Position numbers and translations under genes: made by a program. The notes under the pieces are model-generated. The model searched no databases and was not told where the DNA came from. It saw only the letters and a program-made list of their open reading frames with translations. A stretch of 26,465 nt of DNA from UBA2377 sp964429385 (GTDB lineage Bacteria; Verrucomicrobiota; Verrucomicrobiia; Opitutales; Opitutaceae): assembly GCA_964429385.1 (NCBI GenBank), contig CAYSBR010000046.1, forward strand, positions 1-26,465, written 5' to 3'. Positions 22,622 through 26,465 of this stretch are shown in pieces; positions within the stretch are counted from its first letter, which is position 1, and each line of letters starts with the position of its first letter.

Positions 22622-22942
22622 ATGAAGCTACGCGAAGTCCTGAAGAGCGACATTACCAGCCTGCTCCTACGCTGGCGTTACGGTCCGCTCGTCATCATCG
22701 CCATTTGGATCGGGCTTCATATCTTGCTCGGCTACGAAGTTGTCACTGGCCAGATGCGGCTCCGGTGGCGTCTCGAGTGGATCGAAGGAAGAGAGTCGGC
22801 CCCAGTTTTGTATTGGATCTACATCGCTGGCTCGGCTGGCGTTCTCATGTTAGTCGATGTGTTTTTCCTGCGATCGGCCTTCAGTGGCGGCCGGAAGAAA
22901 GAGGCCGATCCAGACCGCCAGAGAACAACGCGCGGGATGTGA
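22622..22942 (+). CDS. Cassette E: small membrane protein, unknown
   Basis: This 106-residue protein has two hydrophobic helices, about residues 20-40 (YGPLVIIAIWIGLHILLGYEV) and 62-86 (PVLYWIYIAGSAGVLMLVDVFFL), joined by an Arg-rich loop. No family is recognised. ATG 22622 follows the core box GATCAGC by nine bases, with GGAAG ahead of it. The last residues after KKEADPDRQRTTR are read from a half attC and then from across the inversion junction. The ancestral end was probably ...RTTRVSHR and stop. The core of the protein is intact. Confidence 0.65.
   Translation: MKLREVLKSDITSLLLRWRYGPLVIIAIWIGLHILLGYEVVTGQMRLRWRLEWIEGRESAPVLYWIYIAGSAGVLMLVDVFFLRSAFSGGRKKEADPDRQRTTRGM
22904..22934 (+). repeat. 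Left half of a split attC (cassette E), right inversion junction
   Basis: GCCGATC (22904-22910) opens an attC of the local family, and the sequence continues to GAGAACAACGCGCG, where the site breaks off. Joined to the half at 21575-21602 it makes a complete site of about 54 bases with GCCGATC/GATCGGC boxes and a GAGA-CA...TGTCTC stem. Confidence 0.75.
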
Positions 22943-23006
22943 CGTAATCAGTTGGGTTGCCAATAAGGGCAGCGAGATCTTGCTCAAATTTCTCAAATGC
23001 GATCAT
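22929..23006 (-). pseudogene. Cassette F, 5' part: start of the gene split by inversion
   Basis: ATG 23006 on the minus strand reads MIAFEKFEQDLAALIGNPTDYVTSRA. It then runs into the CGCGCG junction, after which the frame is only the shadow of cassette E. It lies 11 bases after the core box GTTAGGC (23018-23024), as expected for a cassette start. Joined at CGCGCG to the plus-strand piece at 21597 it continues in frame as ...TSRAGERGVSPFELLGM. No function is recognised. Confidence 0.65.
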
Positions 23007-23017
23007 GTTTGAGCGAT

Positions 23018-23109
23018 GCCTAACGATCTCTGGTCAGCCACGCCGAGCTGGCGACTCCAAACTCGAAACGGACCTCGTCGAGGCGTTGCGCTGTAGCGGC
23101 TGGTTGGGC
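23018..23109 (-). repeat. attC site of cassette G
   Basis: This 92-bp site on the minus strand has GCCCAAC (forward 23103-23109) at the gene end and GTTAGGC (forward 23018-23024) before cassette F. Inner arms such as CAGCCGC...GCGTGGCTG resemble the neighbouring sites. Confidence 0.82.
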
Positions 23110-23116
23110 TCCGTTT

Positions 23117-23356
23117 TCATTCTGATTTTATCTTTCGCAAACTTGAGGCTGAGCATTTGTAGTCACCAGACCCATCGCAGGCCTCTACAGTATAAACTAC
23201 CTCGGGCACTTGGATAGACGCTCCAACAATCCATCCCTCTTTCTTTCTTCCGTCCGGCAAGACCGCTTCGACTATCGAATTGTGTTCGAATGCCAGTTCT
23301 TGCGTGAGATCTCCATGTACCCACCAGGAGTTCTGCTCTCGATATTCTGGAGTCAT
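23117..23356 (-). CDS. Cassette G: small protein of unknown function
   Basis: This 79-residue soluble protein starts MTPEYREQNSWWVHGDL and contains VEAVLPDGRKKEGWIVGASIQVPEVVYTVEACDG, a beta-rich pattern. No family is recognised. An upstream in-frame ATG (23386) would read through the attC of the previous cassette and is rejected. ATG 23356 lies seven bases after the core box GTTGGGC with AAAGAAG ahead of it. The stop is seven bases from the next core box. It is a compact, intact cassette gene. Confidence 0.65.
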   Translation of the reverse strand: MTPEYREQNSWWVHGDLTQELAFEHNSIVEAVLPDGRKKEGWIVGASIQVPEVVYTVEACDGSGDYKCSASSLRKIKSE

Positions 23357-23363
23357 CTTCTTT

Positions 23364-23433
23364 GCCCAACGATTGAACTCAGACACGATCGGGAGCGGAG
23401 CTCCCGGTCGTTGTCTGTGGTGGCTGGATCGGC
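23364..23433 (-). repeat. attC site of cassette H
   Basis: This 70-bp site on the minus strand runs from GCCGATC (forward GATCGGC 23427-23433) to GTTGGGC (forward GCCCAAC 23364-23370). It contains a long stem CAGACAACGACCGGGAGC...GCTCCCGATCGTGTCTG. Gene H ends inside it. Confidence 0.85.
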
Positions 23434-23837
23434 TCTCTCTTTCTGTCTAAGGTGTCAGCCGCAATGTAGGCCGCGACGCAAGAAAAGGTCACGAGTGTGA
23501 TATTCTGGACGACGGCAAAAGAAGTGGCCGCACTTCCCGATATGCTCCACGCCCACCAATTATAGCTAAACGTCCAACCGCCATTCGCACCGAACCCACC
23601 AAGGAGCCAAACAAAGTAGGTGTCGATGATGCTCAGCAAGACCCCAGCAATACCGGCGGCGAAGTGCAGGGCTGGGACTCTCGGAAGCGAGCCTAAGGTG
23701 CCGATTGATGCGAGAATCAAGAGCGCGATATTCAGGGGACGAAGAAGATCAAAGCCGCCGGTGAGTAACCGCCACAGATAGTTTGGGCCAACGATAAGCC
23801 ACACGAGCGGGAATGCGTATATCGTGAGTTTCTTCAT
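23379..23837 (-). CDS. Cassette H: four-helix membrane protein, unknown
   Basis: This 152-residue membrane protein has hydrophobic helices near residues 3-25, 34-55, 58-80 and 100-125. It also has an aromatic-rich segment GGWTFSYNWWAWSISG. No family is recognised. ATG 23837 follows the core box GATCGGC by five bases (AGAAG). The last residues (about PIQPPQTTTGSSAPDRV) are encoded by the attC, so the tail is not likely to be functional sequence of its own. Neighbouring cassettes also carry small membrane proteins, a common cargo of integron arrays. Confidence 0.65.
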   Translation of the reverse strand: MKKLTIYAFPLVWLIVGPNYLWRLLTGGFDLLRPLNIALLILASIGTLGSLPRVPALHFAAGIAGVLLSIIDTYFVWLLGGFGANGGWTFSYNWWAWSISGSAATSFAVVQNITLVTFSCVAAYIAADTLDRKREPIQPPQTTTGSSAPDRV

Positions 23838-23842
23838 CTTCT

Positions 23843-23955
23843 GCCGATCGACCACTGGTCAGCCACGCGGGGCGGGCGCGGACGGGGTTTCGGATGCCGG
23901 TGAGTCGCTCGAAACCGGACGGCTACCCGCGTTGTGCTGTGCCGGCTGGTTGGGC
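23843..23955 (-). repeat. attC site of cassette I
   Basis: This 113-bp site, the longest here, runs on the minus strand from GCCCAAC (forward 23949-23955) to GATCGGC (forward GCCGATC 23843-23849). Arms CAGCC...GGCTG and an inner GTTTCGAGCGA / TCCGAAAC region are visible. Gene I ends within it. Confidence 0.75.
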
Positions 23956-24338
23956 TGTCTTGCCTGAAGGAAAGCGAAAACGACGTTTGCAACAATCACT
24001 GCGATGAATCCGAACCGCGATGGCACTCCTCCAAAATCGTAAGCGATCCAAATGGCCGTCAGGAAGAGTGCGGCGCTCATGAACGCCGCAAGGAATGCCA
24101 ATCCGATCTTCCTTTCTTTCGATGAACCTCGAGTAATCGCAGCGATGAAGAGAAACGGACAATAGCAGACAATCGCCGCTGCGAAGGGAAGAAACACGAA
24201 ACCTGCGGCCTTCGAGTAAATCGGAAGCTCCCAGTTCCAAGGCCTCGCAAACCAAAGCACCGGGATGCCGAGCAGGGCATACGCGGCCCAGAAATCCCGT
24301 GACAGTCGGAAAGGCTTTTCGAGGTCGGTCGTCTTCAT
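23859..24338 (-). CDS. Cassette I: membrane protein, unknown
   Basis: This is a 159-residue protein with about four hydrophobic helices: around 17-33, 46-68, 79-100 and 108-125. It starts MKTTDLEKPFRLSRDFWAAYALLG from ATG 24338, eight bases after the core box GTTGGGC. A longer in-frame start (24413) reads through the attC and is rejected. The final 33 residues (from QPNQPAQHNAG) are encoded by the attC; they are Pro/Ser-rich and probably disordered. No function can be assigned. Confidence 0.65.
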   Translation of the reverse strand: MKTTDLEKPFRLSRDFWAAYALLGIPVLWFARPWNWELPIYSKAAGFVFLPFAAAIVCYCPFLFIAAITRGSSKERKIGLAFLAAFMSAALFLTAIWIAYDFGGVPSRFGFIAVIVANVVFAFLQARQPNQPAQHNAGSRPVSSDSPASETPSAPAPRG

Positions 24339-24346
24339 CTTTCTGT

Positions 24347-24445
24347 GCCCAACGTTAAAGATGAGCCACGCCGCTGCTTGGCGCGAGCCGTGCCTCAGCA
24401 CGGATCGTGACAAGCAGTGGCGTTGGCTCTGGCGACTGGTTAGCC
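24347..24445 (-). repeat. attC site of cassette J
   Basis: This 99-bp site on the minus strand runs from GGCTAAC (forward 24439-24445) to GTTGGGC (forward GCCCAAC 24347-24353). It has stems GAGCCAACGCC...GGCGTGGCTC and ACTGCTTG...CAAGCAG, and an inner CCGTGCTGAGGCACGG hairpin. Confidence 0.85.
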
Positions 24446-24446
24446 T

Positions 24447-24908
24447 TCATTTTATTGCTGCGACCTTTTGATCCAAAAACTCGCGGAAATCAGAGCCATA
24501 CTCGGAGTCTTGCTTGATAATCGCCCACGCATCTTTGAACGCTCTCTTCGAAAAAGCGGTGTCCATACCGCCGTTCCACGTCTGCCATACTCTGTCGTGC
24601 AACTCAAAGGTGCGCCGCAAAAACCACTCTTCGTAACACAAATCAACGTATGCTCGCATCTGACGCATCACCTTATCGCGATCGTCTCGCCGACTCAGAT
24701 CAAACGAAGCCTCGTTGATGCTCTCAGGAAATCTCAAGACGATCTCTTGGTAACGCTTCGTGTAATCAGCAAAATGTTGTAGACAGAGCTGCTCCTTCAC
24801 CTGGCAAATTTGCGTCCACACGAACAGCAAGCCGAGAACCGTGAGAACCAACGTCCCGAAACCAATGAGAAGGTCCAAGAACTCGTAGGTAGTCATGCAT
24901 GCGTTCAT
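24447..24908 (-). CDS. Cassette J: membrane-anchored protein, unknown
   Basis: This 153-residue protein has one N-terminal membrane helix (about 9-32, FLDLLIGFGTLVLTVLGLLFVW). It is followed by a charged helical domain (VKEQLCLQHFADYTKRYQEIVLRFPESIN...MRQMRAYVDLCYEEWFL) that resembles DUF4760-like anchored proteins of unknown role. ATG 24908 lies only four bases after the core box GTTAGCC; ATG 24896 (MTTYEFLDL) is an alternative with more room for a ribosome site. The TGA stop is one base from the next core box. It is the outermost cassette on the right, next to a possible attI or degenerate site. Confidence 0.65.
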   Translation of the reverse strand: MNACMTTYEFLDLLIGFGTLVLTVLGLLFVWTQICQVKEQLCLQHFADYTKRYQEIVLRFPESINEASFDLSRRDDRDKVMRQMRAYVDLCYEEWFLRRTFELHDRVWQTWNGGMDTAFSKRAFKDAWAIIKQDSEYGSDFREFLDQKVAAIK

Positions 24909-24912
24909 TTTT

Positions 24913-24993
24913 GGCTAACAGTGTTATTCGGCCTCGGGGATTTTTGTCACCGCTTTCATGGCGACCACGAGAGCCCAAGGGCTTGCGTTTGGC
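24913..24993 (-). other. Array boundary: core box GTTAGCC, possible attI or degenerate attC
   Basis: On the minus strand GTTAGCC (forward GGCTAAC 24913-24919) precedes cassette J and pairs with that cassette's end box. The further upstream sequence lacks the clear stem seen in the other sites; GCCAAAC (forward 24987-24993) is only a weak partner. An unstructured region ending in GTTRRRY before the first cassette is what an attI looks like. Confidence 0.4.
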
Positions 24994-25018
24994 AACGGTG
25001 CATTATTCTTGTCCGTCC

Positions 25019-25261
25019 ATGGGCAGGCCCGGTGCACGTTTTCGGCTCTCGGTGAAGGACCATCTGACCGGCGAGGCGCTGAAGGTGGAACTGATCCCTA
25101 CACCCAACGAGACGCCCTTTACATCCAATCCCGCCGCCAGGCGCTACCGCATCCGCGTCAACGGCAAGGTGTCCACCAAGATAAAGGAAGCCACCCTCAC
25201 CGAGGTCTTCAACCCTCTGCGCGGCTGGTTGGTGGCGCGGAGCAAAGCAAGCGAAGGGTAA
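25019..25261 (+). CDS. Small protein of unknown function beside the array
   Basis: This 80-residue basic protein starts MGRPGARFRLSVKDHLTGEALKVELIPTP and continues RRYRIRVNGKVSTKIKEATLTEVFNPLRGWLVARSKA. The alternation of hydrophobic residues suggests a small beta-rich fold with a final helix. No family is recognised and it is not a recombinase. G+C returns to the level of the chromosome here, so it probably lies outside the array. No ribosome site is visible before ATG 25019; an upstream in-frame ATG (24899) would run through the array boundary. It is convergent with groEL. Confidence 0.5.
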   Translation: MGRPGARFRLSVKDHLTGEALKVELIPTPNETPFTSNPAARRYRIRVNGKVSTKIKEATLTEVFNPLRGWLVARSKASEG

Positions 25262-25266
25262 TGCAG

Positions 25267-25313
25267 GGGCCCGGTGCGCCGGGCCCTTGGCTGGACGCAC
25301 ACGTTTTGCGTCC
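25267..25313. other. Two adjacent hairpins downstream of the small gene
   Basis: GGGCCCGG/CCGGGCCC (25267-25274 with 25279-25286, loop TGCG) and GGACGCA/TGCGTCC (25293-25299 with 25307-25313) lie just after the stop of the small plus-strand gene. No T run follows the first stem. The rest of 25314-25392 shows no gene. Confidence 0.5.
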
Positions 25314-25392
25314 AACGCCGGGCGATGCGCGGTCCCGCTCGGAGCGAAGATCCCGCCGACCCCGCGGGCCATGGGACTGCCGCTGTTTGTCC

Positions 25393-25421
25393 AAAAAAAG
25401 GCGCGCTCCGGAGAGCGCGCC
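25393..25421 (-). terminator. Rho-independent terminator of groEL
   Basis: A perfect 9-bp stem GGCGCGCTC/GAGCGCGCC with a four-base loop (25400-25421) is followed on the minus strand by seven T (forward A at 25393-25399). It lies 35 bases after the groEL stop. Confidence 0.93.
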
Positions 25422-25456
25422 TTGAGGTTTTGAGCGAGTGATTCGCCGTTGGGAAC

Positions 25457-26465
25457 TCAGTAGTCCATGCCGCCCATGCCGCCGCCGGCGGGGGCCGCGG
25501 GGGCCTTTTCCTTCTCCGGGGCGTCGGTGATGATCGCCTCGGTGGTGAGGAGCAGGCCGGCGATGGAGGCGGCGTTCTGGAGGGCGGTGCGGGTGACCTT
25601 GGTCGGGTCCACCACGCCGGCCTTCACGAGGTCGGTGTATTCGCCGGTGGCGACGTTGTAGCCGTTGGCGCCCTTGGAGGAGAGCACCTGCTGGACCACG
25701 ACGGCCCCTTCGACGCCGGCGTTGAAGCAGAGCTGCTTCAGCGGGGCCTCGACGGCGCGGCGGATGATCTGGGCGCCGAGCTTCTCGTCGCCTTCGAGGG
25801 ACGCGATGGCGACATCCACGGCCTTGGCGGTGCGCAGGAGGGCGACACCCCCGCCGGCGGCGATGCCTTCGGCGACGGCGGCGCGGGTGGCGTGGGGGGC
25901 GTCCTCGACGCGCTGCTTCTTCTCCTTCATCTCGGACTCGGTCGTGGCGCCGACGTTGATGACGGCCACGCCCCCGGCGAGCTTCGCGAGGCGCTCCTGA
26001 AGCTTCTCGCGGTCGTAGTCGGAGGTGGTCTCGTCGATCTGGCGGCGGATCTGCTTCACGCGGCCCTGGATGTCGGAGCTCTTGCCGGAGCCTTCCACGA
26101 TGGTGGTGTTCTCCTTGTCCACGACAATGCGCTTGGCGCGGCCGAGGTCGGCGAGGGTGAGGTTCTCAAGCTTGAGGCCGAGGTCCTCGGTGATGCACTT
26201 GCCGCCGGTGAGGACGGCGATGTCCTCGAGCATGGCCTTGCGGCGGTCGCCGAAGCCGGGGGCCTTGACGGCGCACACGTTGATGGTGCCGCGGATCTTG
26301 TTCACGACGAGCGCGGCAAGGGCCTCGCCCTCGACTTCCTCGGCGATGACGAGGAGCTGCTTGCCGGTCTTGGCGACGGCCTGGAGCAGCGGGAGGAACT
26401 CCTGGAGGTTGGAGATCTTCTTCTCGTGGATGAGCACGTAGGCGTCCTCGAGGATGGCCTCCTGG
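25457..26465 (-). CDS. groEL: Chaperonin GroEL, C-terminal part (5' end outside window)
   Basis: This is the 60-kDa chaperonin subunit that folds proteins in the cytoplasm with GroES and ATP. The visible 335 codons start in QEAILEDAYVLIHEKKISNLQEFLPLLQAV and include apical-domain sequence VVNKIRGTINVCAVKAPGFGDRRKAMLEDIAVLTGG. RVEDAPHATRAAVAEGIAAGGGVALL follows, and then the equatorial end with a short GGGMGGMDY tail. This tail is the usual GGM-type terminus but with few repeats. The frame is open to the window edge. A strong terminator follows. Whether this is the only groEL of the genome cannot be judged. Confidence 0.97.
   Translation of the reverse strand, partial: QEAILEDAYVLIHEKKISNLQEFLPLLQAVAKTGKQLLVIAEEVEGEALAALVVNKIRGTINVCAVKAPGFGDRRKAMLEDIAVLTGGKCITEDLGLKLENLTLADLGRAKRIVVDKENTTIVEGSGKSSDIQGRVKQIRRQIDETTSDYDREKLQERLAKLAGGVAVINVGATTESEMKEKKQRVEDAPHATRAAVAEGIAAGGGVALLRTAKAVDVAIASLEGDEKLGAQIIRRAVEAPLKQLCFNAGVEGAVVVQQVLSSKGANGYNVATGEYTDLVKAGVVDPTKVTRTALQNAASIAGLLLTTEAIITDAPEKEKAPAAPAGGGMGGMDY

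Larger units (their letters stand above)
20602..24993. mobile_element. Integron gene-cassette array without integrase in window (CALIN-like)
   Basis: Nine small cassettes are separated by attC sites of about 53-113 bp with RYYYAAC...GTTRRRY-type core boxes and internal stems. Most cassettes run on the minus strand, in the order from right to left J, I, H, G, F, (D, E inverted), B, A. The G+C content is visibly lower than in the flanks. Genes start 3-20 bases after a core box and end at or inside the next attC, as in integron cassettes. For eight of nine cassettes the box at the start is complementary to the box at the end of the same cassette (exact, or 6 of 7 for E), as expected for units that circularise. 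No tyrosine recombinase is encoded in the window. Confidence 0.85.

Noticed and set aside
20602..24993. CRISPR array
   Set aside because: The repeated sites are 53-113 bp, structured, unequal in sequence and separated by genes, which fits attC sites and not CRISPR repeats with spacers.
24899..25261. Integron integrase or its remnant to the right of the array
   Set aside because: The translation has no tyrosine-recombinase boxes or Arg/His/Tyr catalytic pattern; it is a small unrelated protein.

Overview
The window is GC-rich, with tightly packed genes. It looks like the chromosome of a Gram-negative bacterium: there is an outer-membrane porin ending in Phe, lipoproteins and a caa3-type oxidase. 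The gene mix (Rrf2 regulator with a YezD-like protein and a sulfate ABC transporter, a GH78-type rhamnosidase, a divergent NAD-dependent ligase, a chromosomal integron array) would fit a Verrucomicrobiota/Opitutaceae-like organism. That placement is an inference and no rRNA gene is present to test it.

Layout. 1-2926 (+) is the end of a cytochrome c oxidase operon: subunit I (partial), III, IV, a strong terminator, then the assembly factor ctaG. It converges on a long minus-strand sulfur operon. Read from its promoter at about 13.9 kb down to 2.9 kb, this operon carries an Rrf2 regulator, a YezD/DUF2292 protein, an OprP-like porin, a sulfate-binding protein, a degenerate M14-like protein, an intact M14-like deacylase, cysT, cysW, cysA, cysK and an FAD/NAD(P)-binding protein. 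Together they would bring sulfate across the outer membrane (porin), through the periplasm (Sbp) and across the inner membrane (CysTWA), and make cysteine (CysK), under a regulator that probably senses cysteine or Fe-S status. Upstream, also on the minus strand, are a PhnP-like MBL hydrolase, a LigA-type DNA ligase with an unusual hydrophobic N-terminus, and a GH78-type glycosidase.

19.7-20.6 kb is a decayed junction with remnants of an IS5-type transposase and of a VapC/PIN toxin beside a small lipoprotein gene. 20.6-25.0 kb is a lower-GC integron cassette array without an integrase in the window. I reconstruct nine cassettes from attC sites. In eight of the nine, the core box at the cassette start is complementary, or nearly so, to the box at the cassette's own end. 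Cargo includes a PD-(D/E)XK-like nuclease, an EVE-domain protein, membrane proteins and unknowns.

The most striking observation is that about 1.33 kb in the middle of the array is inverted. The breakpoints lie in a CGCGCG palindrome at both ends. One attC site and one cassette gene are each split in two. Undoing the inversion on paper restores a paired attC and an in-frame gene junction.

The window ends (25.0-26.5 kb) with a small unknown gene, hairpins, a groEL terminator and the 3' part of groEL.
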